A DNA stretch of 6,722 nt from Aquimonas sp044344935 (GTDB lineage: Bacteria > Pseudomonadota > Gammaproteobacteria > Xanthomonadales > Xanthomonadaceae): contig JBIJCA010000258.1 of NCBI GenBank assembly GCA_044344935.1, positions 1-6,722 of the forward strand, in the 5' to 3' direction. Positions 1 to 6,172 of the stretch are shown piece by piece. The stretch's first letter is position 1, and each line of letters opens with the position of its first letter. The notes beneath the pieces are model-generated. The model ran no database searches. It was given only the letters and a program-made list of their open reading frames with translations, and was not told the DNA's origin. Made by a program: the position numbers and the translations under genes.

Positions 1-21
1 GACCCACCGGAGCGAAGGGCC

Positions 22-229
22 ATAGGGTGGGTCTTGACCCACCGGAGCTGGACGCTTGCCTCGGTCAGCAATAGCCGGCACATGCCACATCGCGCCGCCC
101 GATCTTGAAGATCGCCGCGTTGTTGCGTGGCACGGAATGTTCGGGAAAAGGCGGATAGAGGAGTGCAGGCAGCGTGGAAGCAACCAGTGCGGCGAGCCTG
201 AGGAGTCGGTGGGTCAAGACCCGCCCTAT
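22..229. mobile_element. MITE-like element, copy A (208 bp)
   Basis: The segment is bounded by imperfect terminal inverted repeats of 23 bp (22-44 and 207-229) that match at 22 of 23 positions. Each terminus is itself a hairpin: GGTGGGTC, a 2-nt centre, GACCCACC. An internal near-perfect palindrome, CGATCTT-G-AAGATCG, lies at 100-114. There is no credible gene inside; the short open frames cross the termini and are not supported. A second copy starts 298 bp downstream. No target-site duplication is visible. Bases 1-21 are also shared with the copy B flank, and GACCCACCGGAGC occurs at both 1-13 and 36-48, so a further unit or remnant may lie to the left of the window. Size, termini and lack of coding fit a non-autonomous miniature element or large REP-type repeat; mobility is inferred, not shown. 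Confidence 0.7.
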
Positions 230-233
230 AGGC

Positions 234-254
234 TGGGAGTTGGGAGTTGGGAAT
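234..254. repeat. Three short 7-bp tandem units (TGGGAGT)
   Basis: Two exact TGGGAGT units are followed by one variant, TGGGAAT. They sit in the 69-bp spacer (230-298) between the two MITE-like copies. The spacer has no similarity to the sequence following copy B, which is why the right boundary of the elements can be placed at the inverted repeat. No function is evident. Confidence 0.6.
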
Positions 255-319
255 CGTTTGAAGCCGGCGGGCTCGGGATCGACGGCCGCACAGGGCGTGA
301 CGCACCGGAGCGAGGGGTC

Positions 320-527
320 ATAGGGTAGGTCTTGACCCACCGGAGCTGGACGCTTGCCTCGGTCAGCAATAGCCGGCACATGCCACATCGCGCCGCCCGA
401 TCTTGAAGATCGCCGCGTTGATGCGTGGCACGGAATGTTCTGGAAAAGGCAGATACAGCAGTGCAGTCAGCGCGGAAGCAGCCAGTGCGGCGAGCCTGAG
501 GAGTCGGTGGGTCAAGACCCACCCTAT
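320..527. mobile_element. MITE-like element, copy B (208 bp)
   Basis: This is the second copy of the element at 22-229. It aligns without any gap and has the same 208-bp length. I count about 13 substitutions over the shared 229-bp block (1-229 against 299-527), roughly 94% identity. Its inverted termini are at 320-342 and 505-527 and match at 22 of 23 positions. The internal palindrome recurs at 398-412. Substitutions cluster in the right half, around 421-482, while the left-central 90 bp are identical. Similarity to copy A stops exactly at the right terminal repeat but continues 21 bp beyond the left one. The pair could therefore be two insertions next to a shared flank, or a tandem duplication of a larger unit. 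Confidence 0.7.
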
Positions 528-789
528 GAGAGCCCCGCTTCTCACTCCTGCTGCTGTCGCTCTTCGCTTTCAGCGGTAAGCGGTAAGCGGTAAGCGGTAA
601 GCGGTAAGCGGTAAGCGGTGAAGACCGCAACAGCAAAAGTCGAGGCCTTCCGCTCGGCCAGCCTCAGGGAGCCTGCTCCGCCCGGCCCTCACCCCTCTCC
701 CAAACGGAGCGGGGCCCGAAGCAACAGCGCCTCGCCTAGCGCCTCGACCTCATCCGTCGTCATCGGCAACAAAGAGCACCCCATCCCCG
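528..789. other. Gene-free leader between the repeats and dnaE2
   Basis: These 262 bp hold a heptamer array (572-619) and a pyrimidine-rich motif CCCTCACCCCTCTCCC (686-701) of a kind that recurs between genes in Xanthomonadales (from memory). A GTG-initiated frame from 618 runs into the dnaE2 coding region in another phase and has a low-complexity Ser/Pro/Arg composition, so I do not call it. I see no convincing -35/-10 pair, no CTGT-N8-ACAG SOS box, and no 3' end of imuB. Confidence 0.6.
572..619. repeat. AGCGGTA heptamer tandem array (6.9 units)
   Basis: Six perfect AGCGGTA units (572-613) are followed by AGCGGT (614-619), where the next base departs from the pattern. The complementary strand reads TACCGCT. 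The array ends 170 bp before the dnaE2 start codon. A perfect 7-bp unit is prone to slippage, so unit number probably differs between strains. It lies outside any gene I can support, so slippage would change promoter or leader spacing rather than a reading frame. Confidence 0.9.
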
Positions 790-3700
790 ATGGCCGCCAA
801 GACCAACGTCTTCTCCCTGCCAGTGAAGCCAACGCGCGACAGCGCGACCGCCGCGCCCCCGCGCCCAACACCCAAACGCCCCCGCAGCACCACCCCGCCC
901 TACGCCGAACTGCACTGCCTCTCCAACTTCAACTTCGGCCGCGGCGCATCGAGTGCGATGGAGCTGTTCGAGCGCGCCCGCGCACAGGGCTACAGCGCGC
1001 TGGCGATCACCGATGAGTGCTCACTGGCCGGCATCGTGCGTGCGTACGAGGCGGCGAAGGCGACCGACCTCACCCTCATCGTCGGCGCCGAGTTCAGCAC
1101 GCGCGATCAGGGCTTCAAGTGCGTGCTGCTGGTCGAGGATCTGGCCGGCTACACCGCCCTGTGCGAGCTGATCACCCGCGCACGGCGCCGCTCGGACAAG
1201 GGCGAATACCGCTTCGAACTCGCCGACCTCGAGCCCGCACCCAGCGGCCTGCTGCTGCTGTGGATTCCGCAGCCACGGCCTGAGGCCGAACTTGAGGCCC
1301 AAGGCCAGGCCTTGGCCCAGCAGTGGCGCGATCGCTGCTGGCTGGCGGTCGAACTGCACCGCGGTCCGGACGACGAAGCGCGCAAGGCGGAACTGCTGGA
1401 CCTCGCTGCACACTGCGGCCTGCCGGCCGTGGCCTGTGGCGACGCCCACATGCACCTCCGCGCGCGCCGTCCGCTGCAGGACTGCCTGACCGCCCTGCGC
1501 CATCGGCTGAGCGTGACGCAGGCGCGCGGCCTGCTGTTTCCGAACGGCGAGCGCCATCTGCGCACGCGGCGCGCCCTGCTCGCGATCTACGGCGATGCGC
1601 TGATGGCCGAAAGCCTGCGCATCGCCGATCGCTGTCGCTTCCAACTGACGGAGATCCGCTACCGCTATCCACGCGAGGTGGTGCCGGACGCCCACACCCC
1701 GGACAGCTGGCTGCGCGCACTGACCGAACAGGGCGCGGGCTGGCGCTGGCCGCAGGGCGTGCCCGCCCACGTCGATGCGCAGATCGAGAAGGAGCTCGCG
1801 ATCATCGCCGAGCTCGACTACGCGGCCTATTTCCTGACCGTGCACGACATCGTCCGCTTCGCCCGCGCGCGCGGCATCCTCTGCCAGGGCCGCGGCTCGG
1901 CGGCGAACTCGGCGGTCTGCTTCGCACTGGGTGTGACCGAGGTCGACCCCGCGCACAGCCAGCTGCTGTTCGAGCGCTTCCTGTCGAAGGAGCGCAACGA
2001 GCCGCCGGACATCGACATCGACTTCGAGCACCAGCGCCGCGAGGAGGTCATCCAGTACCTGTACGCGCGCTACGGCCGCGAGCGCGCGGCGCTGGCCGCC
2101 ACCGTGATCTGCTATCGCAGCCGCAGCGCCCTGCGCGATGCCGCGCGCGCGCTGGGCCTGTCGGCCGACCAGCTGGAGCAGCTCAGCGCGGCCTCGGCGC
2201 GCGGGCAGAGCGCGGTGCCGATCGAGGAACGCCTGGCCGAGCGCGGCTTCGCTCTGGACAGCCCGGTGGTGCGCCGGCTGCTGCAGATCGCGAGTGAGCT
2301 GAAGGGCTTTCCGCGCCATCTCTCGCAGCACGTCGGCGGCTTCGTGATCTCGGACGCACCGCTATCGACCCTGGTGCCGGTCGAGAACGCGGCGATGCCC
2401 GATCGCACCATCATCCAGTGGGACAAGGACGACCTCGACAGCCTCGGCCTGCTGAAAGTGGATTGCCTGGCGCTGGGCATGCTGAGCTGCGTGCGGCGCT
2501 GCCTCGACCTGCTGCGCGAGGCGCGCGGTATCGAGCTCACGCCAGCCACGATCCCCGCCGAAGACCCGGCCACCTACGCGATGATCCAGCGCGCCGACAC
2601 CGTCGGCGTGTTCCAGATCGAATCGCGCGCGCAGATGGCGATGCTGCCGCGGCTGAAACCGCGCACCTTCTACGACCTGGTGATCGAAGTCGCGATCGTG
2701 CGGCCCGGGCCGATCCAGGGCCGCATGGTGCATCCCTACCTGCGGCGTCGGCAGGGCCTGGAGCCGGTCACCTATCCGTCGGCCGATCTCAAGCAGGTGT
2801 TCGAGCGCACGCTGGGCGTGCCGCTGTTCCAGGAGCAGGTGATGCAGCTGGCCATCGTCGCCGCCGGCTATACGCCCGGCGAGGCCGACGAACTGCGCCG
2901 CTCGATGGCGGCCTGGAAGCGCCGCGGCGGGCTGGAGCACCACCGCGCGCGCATTCTCGAAGGCATGGCCGCGCGCGGCTATCCGGTCGAGTTCGCCGAG
3001 CAGGTGTTCGAGCAGATCAAGGGCTTCGGCAGCTACGGCTTTCCCGAATCGCATGCGGCCAGCTTCGCGCTGATCACCTACGTGAGCTGCTGGCTCAAGT
3101 GCCACCACCCGGATGCCTTCGCCTGCGCCCTGCTCAACGCCCAGCCGCTGGGCTTCTATTCGACCGCCCAGCTCATTGCGGACGCCCGCCGCCACGGCGT
3201 GCGCGTGCATCCGGTGGACGTGCGCTACAGCGAGTTCGAGTCGCATCTTGAAGCCGGCGGTGCGACGGCGCGCGGGCCGATCCGACTGGGCCTGCGCGAG
3301 GTGCGCGGGCTGAAGTCCGAGGCCGCGCAACGCATTGTTCAGGCACGTGCGCAGAAGGATTTCCGCGACGTCGAGGACCTCGCCCATCGCGCCCAGCTCG
3401 ACCGCGGCGACCTCGGCCTCTTGGCCGAAGCCGGCGCCCTGCGCGGTCTGGCAGGCCATCGTCATCGCGCGCGCTGGGCGGTGGCCGGAGTCGAGACCAC
3501 CCTGCCCCTGTTCGAGCATCTGCCGACGCCGGATGCGCGCGTGCAGCTGCCGCCGCCGAGCGCCGCCGAGAACCTGCTGGCCGACTACGCGCGTACGGGT
3601 CTTTCACTGGGGCCGCATCCTCTGGCACTGCTGCGGCCGCAGTTGAACGCCCTGCGCTGCAGACGCTCGCGCGATCTGGAGCAGATGCGCAATCGCAGCC

Positions 3701-3978
3701 ATGTGCGCTACGCCGGCCTGGTCAGCCTGCGCCAGCAGCCCAGCACCGCCAGCGGCGTCACCTTCGTCACCCTCGAAGACGAGGACGGCATGGTCAATCT
3801 GGTGGTCTGGCAGCGGGTGGCGATCCGCGATCGCCGCGCCCTGCTGGAGTCACGCCTGCTGATGGTGGAAGGCCACCTCGAAAGTGCCGATGGCGTGCGT
3901 CACCTGATCGCCGGACGGCTAAGCGATGTCAGCGAGCTGCTGGGCGCCCTCGATGCGCGCTCGCGGGATTTTCATTGA
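790..3978 (+). CDS. dnaE2: Error-prone DNA polymerase DnaE2 (ImuC)
   Basis: A 1062-aa C-family DNA polymerase, the catalytic subunit of the ImuA-ImuB-DnaE2 mutasome that copies past DNA lesions in the SOS response. An N-terminal PHP domain (about 38-290) begins YAELHCLSNF and has ITDECSLAG at 73-81 and GDAHMH at 217-222. Its usual HxH metal motif reads H42-C-L44, consistent with a PHP domain lacking proofreading activity, as in this family. The palm carries PDIDIDF with catalytic D407 and D409, and the third acid is D558 in LLKVDCLAL. Family-typical stretches include RRSMAAWKRRGG and ALLNAQPLGFYS. A helix-hairpin-helix-like region (about 832-895) and an OB fold (about 972-1050) follow, ending SRDFH. 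Length is normal and the frame intact. The ATG at 790 has only a weak GAG-type ribosome site; the first 37 residues are Pro/Arg-rich and poorly constrained, so the start is less certain (GTG at 823 is possible). imuA and imuB are absent from the window. Confidence 0.97.
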   Translation: MAAKTNVFSLPVKPTRDSATAAPPRPTPKRPRSTTPPYAELHCLSNFNFGRGASSAMELFERARAQGYSALAITDECSLAGIVRAYEAAKATDLTLIVGAEFSTRDQGFKCVLLVEDLAGYTALCELITRARRRSDKGEYRFELADLEPAPSGLLLLWIPQPRPEAELEAQGQALAQQWRDRCWLAVELHRGPDDEARKAELLDLAAHCGLPAVACGDAHMHLRARRPLQDCLTALRHRLSVTQARGLLFPNGERHLRTRRALLAIYGDALMAESLRIADRCRFQLTEIRYRYPREVVPDAHTPDSWLRALTEQGAGWRWPQGVPAHVDAQIEKELAIIAELDYAAYFLTVHDIVRFARARGILCQGRGSAANSAVCFALGVTEVDPAHSQLLFERFLSKERNEPPDIDIDFEHQRREEVIQYLYARYGRERAALAATVICYRSRSALRDAARALGLSADQLEQLSAASARGQSAVPIEERLAERGFALDSPVVRRLLQIASELKGFPRHLSQHVGGFVISDAPLSTLVPVENAAMPDRTIIQWDKDDLDSLGLLKVDCLALGMLSCVRRCLDLLREARGIELTPATIPAEDPATYAMIQRADTVGVFQIESRAQMAMLPRLKPRTFYDLVIEVAIVRPGPIQGRMVHPYLRRRQGLEPVTYPSADLKQVFERTLGVPLFQEQVMQLAIVAAGYTPGEADELRRSMAAWKRRGGLEHHRARILEGMAARGYPVEFAEQVFEQIKGFGSYGFPESHAASFALITYVSCWLKCHHPDAFACALLNAQPLGFYSTAQLIADARRHGVRVHPVDVRYSEFESHLEAGGATARGPIRLGLREVRGLKSEAAQRIVQARAQKDFRDVEDLAHRAQLDRGDLGLLAEAGALRGLAGHRHRARWAVAGVETTLPLFEHLPTPDARVQLPPPSAAENLLADYARTGLSLGPHPLALLRPQLNALRCRRSRDLEQMRNRSHVRYAGLVSLRQQPSTASGVTFVTLEDEDGMVNLVVWQRVAIRDRRALLESRLLMVEGHLESADGVRHLIAGRLSDVSELLGALDARSRDFH

Positions 3979-4003
3979 GCGCGCTCAGGCGCAAGCGCGA
4001 TGG

Positions 4004-4019
4004 AGCCGACGTTGCGGCT
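4004..4019. repeat. Short hairpin after dnaE2
   Basis: AGCCG-ACGTTG-CGGCT forms a 5-bp stem 25 bp after the dnaE2 stop codon. The stop codon itself lies in a perfect 12-bp palindrome, TGAGCGCGCTCA (3976-3987). Neither is followed by a T-run, so neither is a convincing intrinsic terminator. They are better read as part of the REP-like cluster that fills this convergent gap. Confidence 0.4.
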
Positions 4020-4043
4020 GTGAGCCCAAGCTTCGTGGAGAGC

Positions 4044-4065
4044 GGTGCGCCACAGGCGCACCTAC
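4044..4065 (-). repeat. GTAG-headed REP-like hairpin
   Basis: Read on the minus strand this is GTAGGTGCGCC-TGT-GGCGCACC: a perfect 8-bp stem with a 3-nt loop and a GTAG head. This matches the general form of the GTAG-type REP elements known from Stenotrophomonas and relatives (tetranucleotide head plus stem-loop), which are mobilised by RAYT transposases. No RAYT gene is in the window. The element directly abuts the direct repeat starting at 4066. Confidence 0.65.
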
Positions 4066-4147
4066 GACTCCGAAGCACGCATTGCATCGAACAACGCCCG
4101 TGCCTTTACCACGCGCTGTTTCCCGACTCACCGCTGGCTGCGCGCCA
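4066..4147. repeat. Intergenic direct repeat, copy 1 (82 bp)
   Basis: This begins GACTCCGAAGCACGC and ends GGCTGCGCGCCA, immediately followed by the second copy. Blocks shared exactly with copy 2 include ATCGAACAACGCCC and ACCACGCGCT. The rest has diverged, with one single-base indel and about 16-17 substitutions. Short frames running through both copies on either strand look like repeat-derived noise, not genes. Confidence 0.75.
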
Positions 4148-4230
4148 GACTCCGAAGCACGCTCCATATCGAACAACGCCCACGACCTTGACCACGCGCT
4201 CTCGGCCGACTCGCCGCAGGCTGCGCGCCA
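4148..4230. repeat. Intergenic direct repeat, copy 2 (83 bp)
   Basis: This is in direct tandem with 4066-4147 and is the same unit, with one extra base near its middle. Divergence to copy 1 is clearly higher than that between the MITE-like elements upstream of dnaE2, so this is an older duplication. From 4231 to the terminator at 4298 no third copy is visible. Confidence 0.75.
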
Positions 4231-4297
4231 GCCCCGCTTGAAAAGGCGAAGGTCGAACCGCCGACGCGGCGCATGGACGGCGGCGCCACAAACGCGA

Positions 4298-4323
4298 AAG
4301 GGGCCGGCAGATGCCGGCCCCTT
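4298..4323 (-). terminator. Intrinsic terminator of the beta-helix gene
   Basis: An 11-bp stem (arms 4298-4308 and 4313-4323, core GGGGCCGGC/GCCGGCCCC) closes on a 4-nt loop, 30 bp past the stop codon of the minus-strand gene. Read on the minus strand the stem ends in CCCCTTT and is followed by CGCGTTTG, so the T-tract is short. The other strand is followed by CCTTTCG, so the hairpin may also stop transcripts arriving from dnaE2. No better terminator for dnaE2 is visible. Confidence 0.8.
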
Positions 4324-4353
4324 CCTTTCGCTCCCAGCCAAGGTTGCGAAGAT

Positions 4354-6048
4354 TCAGCGCGGGATGTTGACCGTCCAGCCAGCGGTCCAGTTGTCACGCG
4401 GGCCGGCGAAGGCGCCGCGGTACTGCACCGGACGGAAGAAGCCATCGCTCGGGGCCTGACCGCCGCTCAGCAGCGGGGAGGTGGCGGTCGGCAGGAAGCC
4501 ACCGGTCGCCAGCAGGGGAGCGCCACTGCCATTGCCGGTTCCGGCGTTGTACCAGGCGCTGACCGCGTAAGCGGCGCTGGCATTGTCCTCGAACTGACCG
4601 GCGCCGCAGGTGCCTACCCAGGAGCGGGTCATCGTCAGCGTGCTGCCGGTCTGGGTGGCCGAGCTCAGGGCATAGGTCTGCGCGTCGATCAGGTTGATGC
4701 AGCGGTCGCGGAAGCCGGTGACCACGACGTTCGAGTAGTTGCCGCCCGAACCGCGACGGATGCGCATGCCCTCATTGCCCACATCGGCGCGGCCGACCAG
4801 GGTCAGGTTGGACATGACAGGCTGGGTACGCGGAGTCTTGTCGGAAGCGGGGTTGTCGTTATCCGATTCAATACCGTTACTGTCACCACCCTGGTCAGGG
4901 TTGACGCCCTGCCAACCCAGCGCGAACTGGATCTTGCCGCTGAAGCCCTGGTCGAAGTCAAAGCAATCGTCGCCCATGTTCGAGCAGACCAGGTACTTGC
5001 CGTTGACGCTGCCGCCGAACCATTCGAAGCCGTCGTCGAGGCCGCCATCCACCTGCACGTGCTCCAGCACTGTGCCCGACCCCACCGCATTCAGGGTCAG
5101 CGAGTTCAGCTCTTCGTTCGGGGCGATCTGCTGGCCCGCCCAAAGGATGCGCACGTAGCGCAGCGCACCGGAGCTGTCGTCCAGCACCGGCGGCACGGCA
5201 CCGTAGACCAGTTCAGGCACCGCTTCAAAGCGGCAGGTCGTGGTCGCGGTGGCATCGTTGCAGATCGAACGGCCGTTCAGGACCAGACCCGCCCAGGAAC
5301 CCGGAGTCGCTTCCGGGCCGGTGAAGGTGATCGGCTGGGTCGGCGTACCTTCGGCGTACAGACGGCCACCCTGCTTGACGGCGACGAAGTTCGGCGAGCT
5401 GCGGTCGGTCGAACCCTGAACGGTCACGCCCGGGGCGATGGTCAGGGTCCCGTTGTTCTCGACCGTCACCTGGCCGCGCACGATGTACTTCTTGCCAGCG
5501 GGCAGGAACAGGTTGTTGGTGATGCTGCTCGGCAGACGGCAGTCGCTGCCGTCAGCTGTGGTGCCGGCCGGGCAGGTCGCAACCGGCTCGTTGCACTCCA
5601 GCGAGGAGATCTTGCTGCTCGGCGCGAACACGAAGTTCGCATTGGCCAGGCCGGACGCCGTGTTGGGGCTCACGTTGACCGCGATGCCTTCACAGGTGAA
5701 GGCGACGCTGGCGGTGCCCATCGAGGCCTCGACGGGCGTGCCGCGCTCGCTGAAGCGGCCGCCGGTGTAACGGAACAGGCTGACGTTCGAATAGTCGAGC
5801 TGGCCCGCGACCATCGGAATGGCGAAGGTCGCCCACAGCTGGTTGCCGCTGTTGTCGTAGCTGAAGAAGGCGCCGAAGGTGACGTTCGCCTCGGGGATGT
5901 AGTCGAGCAGCAGGCCCTTGTTGCGGCCGATGTCACGGCCGTCCACCCAGGCGCCGTCGAAGGCTTCGGTGACGATCGAGGCAGACGCAGGGCCGGCCAG
6001 GGCCAGGGCGCACGAGGTCGCGAGCAGGGTCTTGCGGATGGAACGCAT
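4354..6048 (-). CDS. Exported parallel beta-helix-like protein
   Basis: A 564-aa exported protein of unknown function. The Sec signal peptide is MRSIRKTLLATSCALALAGPASA (split: MRSIRKTLLA + TSCALALAGPASA), probably cut after A23. Residues about 28-145 form a small beta-rich domain (GAWVDGRDIGRNKGLLLDY, FFSYDNSGNQLWATF) resembling a domain often found at the N-terminus of exported Xanthomonadales proteins. From about 175 the pattern is that of a parallel beta-helix: GTLTIAPGVTVQG, PITFTG, GSWAGLVLNG, LNSLTLNAVGSGTVLEHVQV. Acidic aromatic motifs DDGFEWFGG (338-346) and DDCFDFDQGF (360-369), then an Asp/Asn-rich stretch (384-403), suggest metal, perhaps calcium, binding. Ten mature cysteines fit local disulfides. 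It ends DNWTAGWTVNIPR, with no membrane anchor or autotransporter barrel. The ATG at 6048 has a GGAG site 7 nt upstream; a GTG at 6156 would bury the signal peptide. A TonB receptor lies just upstream. No catalytic signature is recognised. Confidence 0.88.
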   Translation of the reverse strand: MRSIRKTLLATSCALALAGPASASIVTEAFDGAWVDGRDIGRNKGLLLDYIPEANVTFGAFFSYDNSGNQLWATFAIPMVAGQLDYSNVSLFRYTGGRFSERGTPVEASMGTASVAFTCEGIAVNVSPNTASGLANANFVFAPSSKISSLECNEPVATCPAGTTADGSDCRLPSSITNNLFLPAGKKYIVRGQVTVENNGTLTIAPGVTVQGSTDRSSPNFVAVKQGGRLYAEGTPTQPITFTGPEATPGSWAGLVLNGRSICNDATATTTCRFEAVPELVYGAVPPVLDDSSGALRYVRILWAGQQIAPNEELNSLTLNAVGSGTVLEHVQVDGGLDDGFEWFGGSVNGKYLVCSNMGDDCFDFDQGFSGKIQFALGWQGVNPDQGGDSNGIESDNDNPASDKTPRTQPVMSNLTLVGRADVGNEGMRIRRGSGGNYSNVVVTGFRDRCINLIDAQTYALSSATQTGSTLTMTRSWVGTCGAGQFEDNASAAYAVSAWYNAGTGNGSGAPLLATGGFLPTATSPLLSGGQAPSDGFFRPVQYRGAFAGPRDNWTAGWTVNIPR

Positions 6049-6055
6049 GGGGAAG

Positions 6056-6059
6056 CTCC
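6056..6059 (-). promoter_or_regulatory. Ribosome binding site for the beta-helix gene
   Basis: GGAG (within CGGAG) lies 7 nt upstream of the ATG at 6048. It settles the choice of this start over the in-frame GTG at 6156, because translation from 6048 begins directly with a standard signal peptide. Confidence 0.85.
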
Positions 6060-6138
6060 GTAAGTGGGGGGTCGCGCCGACGGTGCCGACGAGACTTCTC
6101 ACCTTAAGAAGCTTTTGTTGCATCCAGTCTGCGCGAGT

Positions 6139-6156
6139 ATGACCGTTCGGTGACAC
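6139..6156 (-). promoter_or_regulatory. Possible Pho-box-like direct repeat
   Basis: The minus strand reads GTGTCAC-CGAA-CGGTCAT. These are two 7-mers with an 11-bp period, each matching 6 of 7 positions of the PhoB half-site CTGTCA(T/C), with a 4-nt spacer of the right length. It lies 91 bp before the beta-helix start codon and 17 bp after the receptor stop. The spacer is not A/T-rich as in the consensus, and no good -10 element follows at the expected distance. It could be chance, or part of the imperfect inverted repeat GACCGT...ACGGTC in the same place. Confidence 0.25.
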
Positions 6157-6172
6157 CGCGCCCGGACGGTCT

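Noticed and set aside
1..619. CRISPR array
   Set aside because: There are only two long copies with inverted ends and a 7-bp simple repeat; no regular short repeats with unique spacers.
56..636. Short open frames on both strands over the MITE-like copies and heptamers
   Set aside because: They span element boundaries, repeat between copies and include translated tandem repeat; no ribosome sites or domains.
618..1016. GTG-initiated 132-codon frame overlapping the dnaE2 start
   Set aside because: Low-complexity composition and more than half lies inside dnaE2 in another phase.
1021..3519. Minus-strand open frames of 436 and 385 codons within dnaE2
   Set aside because: They are antisense shadows of a GC-rich gene with clear DnaE2 motifs; their Ala/Arg/Gln-rich translations match no family I know.
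3926..4459. Plus-strand frames in the convergent gap downstream of dnaE2
   Set aside because: They run through the REP hairpin, the direct repeat and the terminator, with no domain or ribosome site.
6010..6015. Possible lipobox at Cys13 of the beta-helix protein
   Set aside because: ATSC comes too early, with only a few hydrophobic residues before it, and is followed by more hydrophobic residues and a standard ASA cleavage site, so a Sec signal peptidase I substrate is more likely.
4273..6063. Long open frame of 596 codons on the plus strand, antisense to the beta-helix gene
   Set aside because: It is codon-aligned with the minus-strand gene, so its stops would need TTA, CTA or TCA codons there, which are rare in GC-rich genes. 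It lacks recognisable motifs, while the minus strand has a signal peptide, ribosome site and terminator.
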